From: Verrucomicrobiales bacterium
GTDB lineage: Bacteria > Verrucomicrobiota > Verrucomicrobiia > Verrucomicrobiales > DEV007
NCBI GenBank assembly: GCA_007123695.1
Contig: SLGN01000450.1
Span: 1-8,468 of the forward strand
Direction of reading: 5' to 3'
DNA: 8,468 bases
Notes under the pieces: generated by a model
Seen by the model: only the letters and a program-made list of their open reading frames with translations
What the model was told of the DNA's origin: nothing
The model's database searches: none
Shown here: piece by piece, positions 1 to 7,080 of the stretch
Numbering within the stretch: the stretch's first letter is position 1
Layout of the letters: each line of letters opens with the position of its first letter
Translations under genes and position numbers: made by a program

Positions 1-81
1 GAGGCATCCCGGCAGGGGGGAACCGCGGCTCGCGATGCGCTCCGCTTCCGTGTTTCCGTCATCCGCTGGCTCGTCCGGCAT
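1..81 (-). CDS. Possible N-terminus of an unidentified protein, cut by the window edge
   Basis: An ATG at 81-79 on the minus strand opens a reading frame that stays open for 27 codons to the left edge. It begins MPDEPADDGNTEAERIAS and is acidic and hydrophilic, with no signal peptide. It would lie 67 bp downstream of the stop of the exported STN-like protein and in the same direction, so the two could be co-transcribed. There is no Shine-Dalgarno motif before this ATG, but none of the other genes here has one either. Too little is visible to name a family, and an open frame of 27 codons in GC-rich DNA can arise by chance. Confidence 0.3.
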   Translation of the reverse strand, partial: MPDEPADDGNTEAERIASRGSPLPGCL

Positions 82-148
82 GGTTCGACTGTGGCCCGTC
101 CCGCCGGGAAACGCAAAGGGCAATCGACACCCACCTCTCCCGGTCCAG

Positions 149-1543
149 TCACTTTTCCTCCGGTTTCTCTTCGAGACGGAGGCGCAGGTCGCGGATGCGC
201 TTGGCCACGATCTCGGGGTGGAATTCCGGAGCCACGGTCCGAAGCGACAGACAGAGCTGCAAGGCCCTGTCGAGCCTGCTGCGGGCGCCGGCCTTGTCTT
301 CCGCCTTTTCGAGCGTTTCCGCCTCCCTGAGTTCGAGGAAGGCGCGATACCAGAGTTCGTAGGCCATTTCCGGCACCGCCAAATCGGGGAAGTCGCCCAC
401 GACGGCGGCTCCGCCCTCGACCCGGTAGCTGCAGCCAACGAGCTTCGAGACCTGTTCGAGAGCCGTGGCGAGCGGGACATGGGCGAGTCGCAGAGTGACC
501 GGCATCTCGCCGAGAGCCTCGGGCGATCCGTAGCGCAGCTGGATGTCGATCCCCCTTCCCTCGTCGGAGGGATCCGTGTCGTGCTCGGCGCTGGCCTGCT
601 TCAACTTCTCAAGAGCTTCGGCCAAAGGCGTGGCTTCGAAGTCGATGCGGGGAATGACGATGGCCTTTACCTTTTCCAAGGCGGGCTCGGGAACGGGCCC
701 CGGAAAGAGGCTGCCGCCGCCCTTGGGGTGCCCTCCGTCGGGGAGCCCCTCGCGGTGCTTCTTGGCGAGCGGCTCGCCCGTCGCGTCGAGAACTGCGGCG
801 GTGACCAGTCGGAAGCGCCACGCATCCTTTCCGACGCGCTCCTCGAAGGCGACCGATCCGCCCGAGGGAACCGCCACCGTGGTTTCTTGGAGCAGCTCGA
901 TCTCCTCCCCGGACCGCCCCCGATACAGGGAAAAGGCCAGCGTCACCGTGGTGCCGTCCGCCGAGACTGCCGGAAGGGCGCGGGTGAGGGCGTCGCCGAT
1001 CCATGCTCCGGTGAATTCGCCGGGGTTGGAGACGGAACTTGAAACCTGTCCGGTGGCTCCGCTTCCCTCCCCTACGACCTTGTCCAAGAAGGCCTCGGTT
1101 TGCTCGACGCTGGGAAGGACTCGCAGAATCCCGAGACGACTGGCCTCTTCCGAAGGCGATCCCGGCTCGGCCGGCCCGCCATCCTCGACCGGATAGGGAC
1201 CGGTCGCCTCGAGGATCCGGTGGGTGAGGCGTACCGAAAAGAGAGTCCTGCCGAGCCGGGTCTCGACGAGGGCTTCGATCTCGCGGACCGTCGTCGCGTC
1301 CGAACGAAGAAACAGTCTCTGGCTCGCGGGATCGTAGGCGAGGCTGTCGTCTTCGTGAAAGGCGACGCCCTTCGTCTCGAACACCGCCCTCGGATCCGCC
1401 AAGCCTCCGCGACCGTCGTCGAAGAACGCAGCGGGAACGAGGATGTCGCGCACGATGGGGACGTAGGAATCGGCGGCGTTCAAGGGAGAGGTCCAGAACG
1501 CGAGAGCGCATGCGGCGAAATGCGGGACAAGGCGTGCGGGCAT
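149..1543 (-). CDS. Exported protein with STN/secretin-like N domain and helical C-terminus
   Basis: The 464-residue product has an apparent Sec signal peptide at about residues 1-23, with a hydrophobic core after Arg4 and a likely cut after SPLNA, so it should act in the periplasm or outer envelope. Residues about 45-95 contain VFETKGVAF and YDPASQRLFLRSDATTVREIE, a small alpha/beta unit like secretin N-domains. Residues about 100-260 are beta-rich. Residues about 294-385 fit an STN-like fold: IDFEATPLAEALEKL, then VTLRLAHVPLATALEQV, then YRVEGGAAVV. Residues about 390-464 are charged helices ending RIRDLRLRLEEK, as in tails of related PVC-group proteins that I recall. There is no convincing full secretin pore domain, so this is not a complete PilQ or GspD. 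The start is chosen because it places the signal peptide at the N-terminus; no Shine-Dalgarno precedes it. The molecular function is unknown. A -35/-10 promoter is seen upstream. Confidence 0.85.
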   Translation of the reverse strand: MPARLVPHFAACALAFWTSPLNAADSYVPIVRDILVPAAFFDDGRGGLADPRAVFETKGVAFHEDDSLAYDPASQRLFLRSDATTVREIEALVETRLGRTLFSVRLTHRILEATGPYPVEDGGPAEPGSPSEEASRLGILRVLPSVEQTEAFLDKVVGEGSGATGQVSSSVSNPGEFTGAWIGDALTRALPAVSADGTTVTLAFSLYRGRSGEEIELLQETTVAVPSGGSVAFEERVGKDAWRFRLVTAAVLDATGEPLAKKHREGLPDGGHPKGGGSLFPGPVPEPALEKVKAIVIPRIDFEATPLAEALEKLKQASAEHDTDPSDEGRGIDIQLRYGSPEALGEMPVTLRLAHVPLATALEQVSKLVGCSYRVEGGAAVVGDFPDLAVPEMAYELWYRAFLELREAETLEKAEDKAGARSRLDRALQLCLSLRTVAPEFHPEIVAKRIRDLRLRLEEKPEEK

Positions 1544-1611
1544 GGCGGCAAGGGCAATCCGGATTCTCGACGGGGCATCGCGCGGAAGGCGATGATCCCC
1601 GGCCTAACCCC

Positions 1612-1640
1612 AGTATAGGCGATCTTCCCCTTCCGGCCAA
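1612..1640 (-). promoter_or_regulatory. Predicted sigma-70-type promoter of the exported STN-like gene
   Basis: Read on the minus strand, TTGGCC (1640-1635) and TATACT (1617-1612) are separated by exactly 17 bp. The -10 matches the TATAAT consensus at five of six positions, and the -35 keeps TTG and C. The predicted transcript start near 1605 gives a leader of about 60 nt before the ATG at 1543. This is read from the sequence by eye; no transcript data support it. Confidence 0.5.
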
Positions 1641-1697
1641 GCGCCACGACGCCATCCTCCGGTGAATTTTTCGAGGAGAAATCCTGCCGGGCCGACT

Positions 1698-1703
1698 TAT
1701 ACT
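1698..1703 (+). promoter_or_regulatory. Predicted -10 box of pyruvate carboxylase, close to its start codon
   Basis: TATACT ends only 8 nt before the ATG at 1712. With a usual distance of 6-8 nt from -10 to transcript start, the mRNA would begin at or within two bases of the start codon, i.e. leaderless. The hexamer at the ideal -35 spacing (1675-1680, GGAGAA) is a poor match, though an AT-rich run at 1665-1671 lies just upstream. The same hexamer, in the opposite orientation, serves the divergent gene. Confidence 0.4.
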
Positions 1704-1711
1704 GCCCGCCC

Positions 1712-4700
1712 ATGCCCGAAACCGACCCCCAGGAATCCGCAAACCCCGTCCGCCTCATGGCGGTGAACCGGGGCGAGATCGCCATCCGCATCTTTCGCGC
1801 CGCCACCGAACTCGGCCTGCGCACCGTCGCCATCTACGCCGAGGAGGACCGTTTCTCACGACACCGCTTCAAAGCCGACGAGGCCTACCGCCTGCGCAAA
1901 GAGAAGGGCCCGGTCGGTGCCTACCTCGACATCGAGGGCATCATCCATCTCGCCAAGGAAAAAGGGGTGTCCCTCATCCATCCCGGCTACGGATTCCTTT
2001 CGGAAAACGCCGATTTCGCCCGCGCCTGCCGCGAGGCGGGAATCACCTTCGTCGGGCCCGACCCCGAGATGCTCGACTCCATGGGCGACAAGGTCTCGGC
2101 CCGCGCCCTCGCCAAGCGGGTCGGCGTGCCGACCCTGCCGGGCACCGAGGAGCCCGTTGCGGACCGAAGCGAGGCCCTCCGCATCGCGCGCGAGATCGGT
2201 TTCCCCCTCATCATCAAGGCGGCCTTCGGCGGCGGAGGGCGCGGCATGAGGGTCGTTCAGAAGGAATCGGACCTCGACGGTCTCCTCGACCAAGCGCAAA
2301 GCGAGGCGGAGAACGCTTTCGGCAACCCGGCCGTCTTCCTGGAACGCTTCGTCGGTCGCGCCAAGCACATCGAAGTCCAGATCCTCGGCGACCAACACGG
2401 AAACATCGTCCACCTCCACGAGCGCGACTGCTCGGTGCAGCGGCGGCACCAGAAAGTCATCGAGATCGCGCCCTCCGTGGGACTCGACGAGACGGTGCGG
2501 CGCGAACTGTGCGCCGCCTCCGTCGCCCTTGCCGGAGAGATCGGCTACAACAACGCCGGCACCGTGGAATTCCTCTACGACATCGATTCGAAGGAATGGT
2601 TCTTCATCGAGATGAACCCCCGAATCCAGGTCGAGCACACCGTGACCGAGGTCATCACCGGGATCGATTTGGTTCGCTCTCAAATCCTCGTGGCACAGGG
2701 CCACGGCCTTTTCAGCCACGAGATCGACATCCCGCCGCAGGACGAGATCCCGCGAAACGGCTACGCCGTGCAGGCCCGCATCACCACGGAGGACCCGGCC
2801 AACGGGTTCGCGCCCGACTACGGCAAGATCCTCAACTACCGCTCCGCCGCCGGCTTCGGGATCCGTCTCGATGCAGGCGCGGGCGACGCCGGCTCGGTCG
2901 TGACGCCCTACTACGATTCCATGCTCGTGAAGCTCACGGCCTACGGCCCCCGCTTCGACATCGCCCTGCAGCGGATGGACCGTGCTCTGCGCGAGTTCCG
3001 CATCCGCGGCGTCAAGACGAACATCCCCTTCCTCGAAAACGTCGTCCTCGACGAGACCTTCCGCTCGGGCAACGCAACGACCCGGCTCATCGACACCAAC
3101 CCGGACCTGTTCAAGTTCCAGCCCCGCCGCGACCGTGCCACGAAGCTCCTCGCCTACCTCAGCGACGTCACCGTGAACGGCAACGCCACCGCCAAGGGCT
3201 ACCGCCCGCCCGAGGTTCTGCCGCCCGCCCGCATTCCCGAATTCGACGTGAAGGGAGATGTGGCGAAAGGCTCGCGCAACCTGCTCCTCGAGCTCGGCCC
3301 CGAGAAGTTCGCCGCGTGGATCCGCGAGCAGAATCCCCTGCTCGTCACCGACACGACGATGCGCGACGCCCACCAGTCGCTCATCGCCACCCGCATGCGA
3401 ACCATCGACATGCTCAACGTCGCCGAGACGGTGGCCCACCGCACCCCGAATCTCTTCAGCCTTGAAATGTGGGGCGGGGCCACCTTCGACACCGCGATGC
3501 GCTTCCTCAGGGAATCGCCCTGGGACCGGCTCCGCGACCTGCGGGAAAAAATTCCCAACATCTGCTTCCAGATGCTGTTCCGCGGCTCCAACGCCGTCGG
3601 CTACTCCAACTACCCCGACAACGTCGTGGTCGGCTTCGTCAAGCACGCCGCCGCGTCGGGAATGGACATCTTCCGCATCTTCGACTCCCTCAACTACCTG
3701 CCCAACATGCAGGTGGCCATGGAGGCGGTGCGGGAACAGACCCGGTCCATTTGCGAAGCCGCAGTGTGCTACACCGGCGACATCGACGACCCGAAGCGCG
3801 ACAAGTATTCGCTGAAATACTACGTCGAGAAAGCCCGCGAACTGGAGCGCATGGGCGCGCACATCCTCGCCATCAAGGACATGGCCGGCCTTTGCCGGCC
3901 CTTCGCGGCGAAGAAGCTCGTCGCCGCCCTGCGCGAGGAGATCGGCCTGCCCATCCACTTCCACACCCACGACAGCTCCGGCATCAACGCCGCCACCGTC
4001 CTCGCCGCCGCCGAGGTCGGCGTCGACATCGCCGACCTCGCCATCGCCTCAATGTCTGGCTCGACGAGCCAGCCGAACTTGAACTCCGTCTGCGCCGCGA
4101 TGCAGGGACACGGTCGCGACCCCGGAATCGACGTCGATGCGCTCAACGAGATTTCCGACTACTGGGAGGAAGTGCTCGAGTTCTACAAGCCCTTCAACAC
4201 ATCGCCCCGCGCCGGATCGGCGGAAGTCTACCTGCACGAGATGCCCGGCGGGCAGTTCACCAACCTCAAGGAGCAGGCCGCCGCCATGGGCCTGGGCCAT
4301 CGATGGCCCGAAATCGCGCGCACCTACGCCGAGGTCAACCAGCTCTTCGGCGACATCGTCAAGGTCACGCCAAGCTCCAAGGTCGTCGGCGACATGTGCA
4401 TGTATCTGATCACCCGCGGAATCCGTCCGGAGGACGTGCCGGGTCTTGCCCCGGGATCGCACGACTTCCCCGAATCGGTCATCGACATGCTTTCGGGCGG
4501 TCTTGGCCAGCCCGATGGCGGATGGCCGACGGATGTGCAGAGGGCGGTTCTCGGCGACCGCAACCCGACGACCCAGAGGCCCGGCGATCTCGCTCCTCCC
4601 GTCGATCTCGAAGCGACCCGCTCCGGGCTGGCGGAAAGCCTTGGTCGGCCTGCGAGCGACGACGACCTCTACAGCCACCTGATGTATCCTCAGGTCTTCG

Positions 4701-5191
4701 CCGATTTCGACCAGTTCCTCGCCAGCTTCGGAGATGTGTCGGGGCTTCCAACGACCGCGTTTTTCTACGGACTGTCCGTCGGCGAGGAGATCGAAGTTCA
4801 GATCGACCATGGCAAGCTGCTTTTCATCAAGCTCATCGGCATCGGAGAACCCGACGACGAGGGGCGCCGCAACGTCTTCTACGAGCTCAACGGGATGCCG
4901 CGGGAGTCGCAGGTGCAGGACAAGGCCCTTGCCCCCAAGGACGCCACCGGCCGACCCAAAGGCGACGCCGCGGATCCTCTCCAGGCCGTCGCGCCGATGC
5001 CAGGCATGGTCACCGACATAGCCGTCGGCGTGGGCGCCCACGTGAAGGCAGGCGCCCCCCTCGTGACCCTCGAGGCGATGAAGATGCTCACCACCATTTC
5101 CGCCAACGCCGACGGCACAGTGACGGAAATCCTCGTGAAGAAGGGAGACGCCGTCTCGACCGACGATCTTCTCGCGAGGCTTGAGGAGTGA
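1712..5191 (+). CDS. pyc: Pyruvate carboxylase (single-chain, biotin-dependent)
   Basis: The enzyme carboxylates pyruvate to oxaloacetate using ATP and bicarbonate, a cytosolic anaplerotic reaction. At 1159 residues it is the usual length for the single-chain form. The biotin carboxylase half (about 15-465) starts at NRGEIAIRIFRA, with ATP-grasp Lys169 and glycine loop GGGGRGM (173-179), KHIEVQ (218-223), and EMNPRIQVEH (300-309) holding Arg304 and Glu308. The carboxyltransferase domain has DTTMRDAHQ (547-555: Arg551, Asp552, Gln555), the carbamylated-lysine candidate Lys722 in IKDMAGL, and metal ligands His751 and His753 in HFHTH. Residues about 1025-1060 match the allosteric/tetramerization strand region. 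The biotinyl domain (about 1085-1159) carries Lys1124 in EAMKM. All key residues are present. ATG 1712 has no Shine-Dalgarno; Met16 is an alternative start just before the conserved fold. The gene stands alone, divergent from the exported protein. Confidence 0.97.
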   Translation: MPETDPQESANPVRLMAVNRGEIAIRIFRAATELGLRTVAIYAEEDRFSRHRFKADEAYRLRKEKGPVGAYLDIEGIIHLAKEKGVSLIHPGYGFLSENADFARACREAGITFVGPDPEMLDSMGDKVSARALAKRVGVPTLPGTEEPVADRSEALRIAREIGFPLIIKAAFGGGGRGMRVVQKESDLDGLLDQAQSEAENAFGNPAVFLERFVGRAKHIEVQILGDQHGNIVHLHERDCSVQRRHQKVIEIAPSVGLDETVRRELCAASVALAGEIGYNNAGTVEFLYDIDSKEWFFIEMNPRIQVEHTVTEVITGIDLVRSQILVAQGHGLFSHEIDIPPQDEIPRNGYAVQARITTEDPANGFAPDYGKILNYRSAAGFGIRLDAGAGDAGSVVTPYYDSMLVKLTAYGPRFDIALQRMDRALREFRIRGVKTNIPFLENVVLDETFRSGNATTRLIDTNPDLFKFQPRRDRATKLLAYLSDVTVNGNATAKGYRPPEVLPPARIPEFDVKGDVAKGSRNLLLELGPEKFAAWIREQNPLLVTDTTMRDAHQSLIATRMRTIDMLNVAETVAHRTPNLFSLEMWGGATFDTAMRFLRESPWDRLRDLREKIPNICFQMLFRGSNAVGYSNYPDNVVVGFVKHAAASGMDIFRIFDSLNYLPNMQVAMEAVREQTRSICEAAVCYTGDIDDPKRDKYSLKYYVEKARELERMGAHILAIKDMAGLCRPFAAKKLVAALREEIGLPIHFHTHDSSGINAATVLAAAEVGVDIADLAIASMSGSTSQPNLNSVCAAMQGHGRDPGIDVDALNEISDYWEEVLEFYKPFNTSPRAGSAEVYLHEMPGGQFTNLKEQAAAMGLGHRWPEIARTYAEVNQLFGDIVKVTPSSKVVGDMCMYLITRGIRPEDVPGLAPGSHDFPESVIDMLSGGLGQPDGGWPTDVQRAVLGDRNPTTQRPGDLAPPVDLEATRSGLAESLGRPASDDDLYSHLMYPQVFADFDQFLASFGDVSGLPTTAFFYGLSVGEEIEVQIDHGKLLFIKLIGIGEPDDEGRRNVFYELNGMPRESQVQDKALAPKDATGRPKGDAADPLQAVAPMPGMVTDIAVGVGAHVKAGAPLVTLEAMKMLTTISANADGTVTEILVKKGDAVSTDDLLARLEE

Positions 5192-5199
5192 AGCCAACG

Positions 5200-5213
5200 A
5201 CCGATTATTCGGT
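5200..5213. terminator. Small hairpin in the convergent gap, weak terminator candidate
   Basis: ACCGA-TTAT-TCGGT forms a perfect 5-bp stem with a 4-nt loop. It lies in the middle of the 27 bp between the convergent stops of pyruvate carboxylase and the C26 hydrolase, so it could serve both strands. The stem is short and no T-run follows on either side, so intrinsic termination is doubtful. Confidence 0.15.
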
Positions 5214-5218
5214 ATCGC

Positions 5219-6019
5219 TCAACGACGCCGCCTCCAACCTGCCGACGCCTCGACGAAGGCCTCGAGCAGCTTGGTTTGGAGGCTGTCCTCGGGCATCATT
5301 TTTTCGGGATGCCACTGCACCCCGATGAGAAACCGGTCGGGATCGGTCGATTCCGTCGCCTCGACGACGCCGTCGGGAGCCTTGGCGACGGCACGCAGCC
5401 CGCTACCGATGCGCTTGGCGGCTTGGTGGTGGTGCGAATTCACCTCCAGCTCAGTCGTGCCGAAGATGCGGGCGAGCCTCGAATCGGGCTCGAGGACCAC
5501 GGAATGGGGCTCGCGGTGGTCGGTTCCGATTTCAGAGGGGATATCCTGCACGAGCGAGCCCCCCGCCGCAACGTTGATCCATTGGCTGCCGAGGCAAATG
5601 CCGAGGAGCGGCTTGTCCGTCTCGTTCATCCACGCGGTGACGAGGGCCTTTTCGAACTCGAAGCGGCTTTCGTCGAGCAGCGCCACGCTCTCGTGCGCCT
5701 CTTCGCCGTATTCCGAGGGCGGAATGTCGGCGCCGCCGGGCATGAGGAGGCCATCGAGCCGCAGGAGATAGTCGGGCACCCGCGCCACACTGCCGGGGGC
5801 GTTCGGCAGCACCACGGGAATGCCGCCCGCTTCGCGCACCGCCGAGGCATAGCTCTCTGCGGTGAGGCTGGCGATTCCGATGAGAGGAGCCCGTCCCGAC
5901 GGTCGGCCGTCCGGCACCGGAGCAGTGGCCAACGGTCCACGACCAAGGAGAAAGCCAAGCACGCCCGAGGCGAGGGCCAGGGCGGCGGTGAGGAACAAGC
6001 GGCGCGATTCGGGCTTCAT
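5219..6019 (-). CDS. Peptidase C26 / class I glutamine amidotransferase-like hydrolase with Tat-type leader
   Basis: The product (266 residues) resembles the gamma-glutamyl-GABA hydrolase (PuuD) family, which cleaves gamma-glutamyl amide bonds. The order of motifs fits: PLIGIA (45-50), [16 protein letters not shown] (57-72), [14 protein letters not shown] (88-101), nucleophile Cys142 in GICLGSQ, HSV (172-174), VNSHHHQA (193-200), and VQWHPE (234-239) with His237 and Glu239 completing the triad. The family usually has Arg after GIC; here it is Leu, as in GMP and CTP synthetase amidotransferase domains. The loop after the first strand is short for PuuD. The N-terminus [16 protein letters not shown] (6-20) fits a twin-arginine signal, so the enzyme may be exported folded or tethered in the membrane. 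The ATG at 6019 is chosen because it puts this leader first; the ORF extends to an ATG at 6097 with an unrelated basic stretch. The substrate is unknown, and no putrescine genes lie nearby. Confidence 0.85.
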   Translation of the reverse strand: MKPESRRLFLTAALALASGVLGFLLGRGPLATAPVPDGRPSGRAPLIGIASLTAESYASAVREAGGIPVVLPNAPGSVARVPDYLLRLDGLLMPGGADIPPSEYGEEAHESVALLDESRFEFEKALVTAWMNETDKPLLGICLGSQWINVAAGGSLVQDIPSEIGTDHREPHSVVLEPDSRLARIFGTTELEVNSHHHQAAKRIGSGLRAVAKAPDGVVEATESTDPDRFLIGVQWHPEKMMPEDSLQTKLLEAFVEASAGWRRRR

Positions 6020-6026
6020 CGCGCCG

Positions 6027-6055
6027 AGGCTAGCGGAACCGGCGTGCGGAGTCGA
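6027..6055 (-). promoter_or_regulatory. Tentative promoter of the C26 hydrolase, near-leaderless
   Basis: On the minus strand, TCGACT (6055-6050) and TAGCCT (6032-6027) are 17 bp apart. The -35 matches TTGACA at four of six positions, while the -10 keeps only the outer T, A and T. The -10 ends 7 nt before the ATG at 6019, the same geometry as at pyruvate carboxylase, which also supports the shorter start over 6097. The match is weak, so this is tentative. Confidence 0.28.
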
Positions 6056-6124
6056 GCCCGAACCAAACGCAACCCAGCCTCTGCGAACCCGTCTCATTTC
6101 GAGCGCCTGAGCGAAACATGGAGA

Positions 6125-6153
6125 TTGGCGCAGCTTCTCCGCCGTGGTAGACT
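6125..6153 (+). promoter_or_regulatory. Predicted extended -10 promoter of the single-pass membrane protein gene
   Basis: TTGGCG (6125-6130) and TAGACT (6148-6153) are separated by 17 bp, and the -10 is preceded by TGG, an extended -10 motif. The -10 ends 12 nt before the ATG at 6166, so the expected leader is only about 5-6 nt, too short for a ribosome binding site. The -35 resembles the TTGGCC used by the divergent gene at 1612-1640. Confidence 0.45.
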
Positions 6154-6165
6154 TGCTGGAACACC

Positions 6166-7074
6166 ATGATCTCCCCCGACGACATCGGCGAACGCCGCCA
6201 GAGCAACAACTCCCCGACCATTGCCCTCGTCGTCGCGGCGTTGCTTCTCCTAGGCATCGGACTGATGAGCTACCGAGAGTTCGTGCGGTCCAGCGTAGAG
6301 AAGGAATTCTCGGAACGCGAGGAGCGCATCCTGCGTCTCATCGGCAAGGGTGCTGAGGAGGAGGAGGAGGAAGAAGTGACGGTCCTCTACGACGCCCAGG
6401 GCAATCCCGTCTATGTCGGCGCAGACGGTGTGGTCCGCACCGGGGGGGCTCCGCCGCCAGCAAAGACCAAGCCGAAAGCGGTGGCCAAAGGGCCCGGCAT
6501 CGATCTGCCTTCCCCCGAGGATCCCGACATCAGCCGTATGGAACAATCCCTGGACCAGGCCCGCGAACTCGGACGCATCACCGAAGACCGCTTCAACCGC
6601 CTCGCGGCCGGCCCGGGCGCCTCCGGCGACGCAAGGATGGGAGAGAGCGAAACAGGCGAAGGCGGAGCCTTCGGATACACCGGCCCTATCGGCAGGGGCG
6701 GAGAAGCCGAGATCAGCTCCGAGCTTCCCGACTTTCTCCGCATAGCCGTGGAGAACCCTCCCGGTGGCAATCCCGAGATCGAGGCCCAGCTTTCCCGCAT
6801 GAGGGCCCAAGTCACCTCGGCCCCCGCTCTTGCCAAGGTCGTGGCCTACGACAACGAATGGGGCGTGGTCACCTTCGACGCCGGGGCCGCGCAGGGCGTC
6901 AAGACCGCCCAGCGCTTCGCGGTGCGCCGCGGCGCCGAGGTCATCGGGTGGATCCGGGTCGAGGAAGTGGGCGCGGACCAGTCGGTCGGCACGCTGGTGA
7001 CGCGCAACCGCGAGAGCGACACTGCGGTGAAACCCGAACTCGGCGACGACCTCATCGACTTCGAGCTGTTCTGA
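6166..7074 (+). CDS. Single-pass membrane protein with polyglutamate run and C-terminal beta domain
   Basis: I do not recognise a named family for this 302-residue product. A hydrophilic N-terminus (1-17) precedes one transmembrane segment (about 18-34, [17 protein letters not shown]). A charged helical stretch, probably coiled coil, follows (about 36-61), then seven consecutive Glu (64-70), a short [14 protein letters not shown] turn region (75-87), and a proline-, glycine- and acid-rich linker to about residue 200. Residues about 222-302 form a beta-rich domain with [38 protein letters not shown] and DQSVGTLV. That pattern recalls the small FlgT-C-like or MreC-like barrels that end other envelope proteins. 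With no signal cleavage site, the topology is probably N-in with the C-terminal domain in the periplasm. The gene is divergent from the C26 hydrolase. It probably has a structural or binding role; no catalytic motif is seen. Confidence 0.85.
   Translation: MISPDDIGERRQSNNSPTIALVVAALLLLGIGLMSYREFVRSSVEKEFSEREERILRLIGKGAEEEEEEEVTVLYDAQGNPVYVGADGVVRTGGAPPPAKTKPKAVAKGPGIDLPSPEDPDISRMEQSLDQARELGRITEDRFNRLAAGPGASGDARMGESETGEGGAFGYTGPIGRGGEAEISSELPDFLRIAVENPPGGNPEIEAQLSRMRAQVTSAPALAKVVAYDNEWGVVTFDAGAAQGVKTAQRFAVRRGAEVIGWIRVEEVGADQSVGTLVTRNRESDTAVKPELGDDLIDFELF
6355..6375 (+). repeat. In-frame GAG/GAA trinucleotide tract encoding seven glutamates
   Basis: Five GAG codons followed by two GAA codons lie inside the membrane protein gene, just after its predicted coiled coil. 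Trinucleotide runs can change length by slippage without breaking the frame, so the number of glutamates may vary between strains. Confidence 0.8.
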
Positions 7075-7080
7075 GCGGAC

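Noticed and set aside
97..113. Bulged hairpin downstream of the exported protein gene (minus strand)
   Set aside because: The stem is only 4 bp plus 2 bp across a bulge, and no T-run follows in the minus direction; it is likely a chance structure in GC-rich DNA.
35..1042. A 335-codon plus-strand open frame opposite the exported STN-like protein
   Set aside because: The minus-strand product has a signal peptide and STN-like motifs, while the plus-strand translation is low in pattern and rich in Arg and Gly, typical of a shadow frame.
1480..1578. A 32-residue upstream open frame (minus strand) in the leader of the exported protein, overlapping its start
   Set aside because: It has an ATG but no ribosome binding site and no recognisable peptide; part of it is simply the out-of-frame reading of the signal-peptide codons. 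It could affect translation, but nothing in the sequence shows this.
1856..3970. A 704-codon open frame antisense to pyruvate carboxylase
   Set aside because: It lies wholly opposite a gene with every family motif intact, has no recognisable domain, and is expected from GC-rich codon bias that removes stops from the antisense frame.
3469..5184. A 571-codon plus-strand frame overlapping the second half of pyruvate carboxylase
   Set aside because: Extremely arginine-rich translation in the +1 frame of a confirmed gene; a composition artefact.
6020..6097. Longer start for the C26 hydrolase at 6097
   Set aside because: The extra 26 residues are basic and unlike any C26 enzyme, and they would bury the Tat-type leader internally; the tentative promoter also lies inside them.
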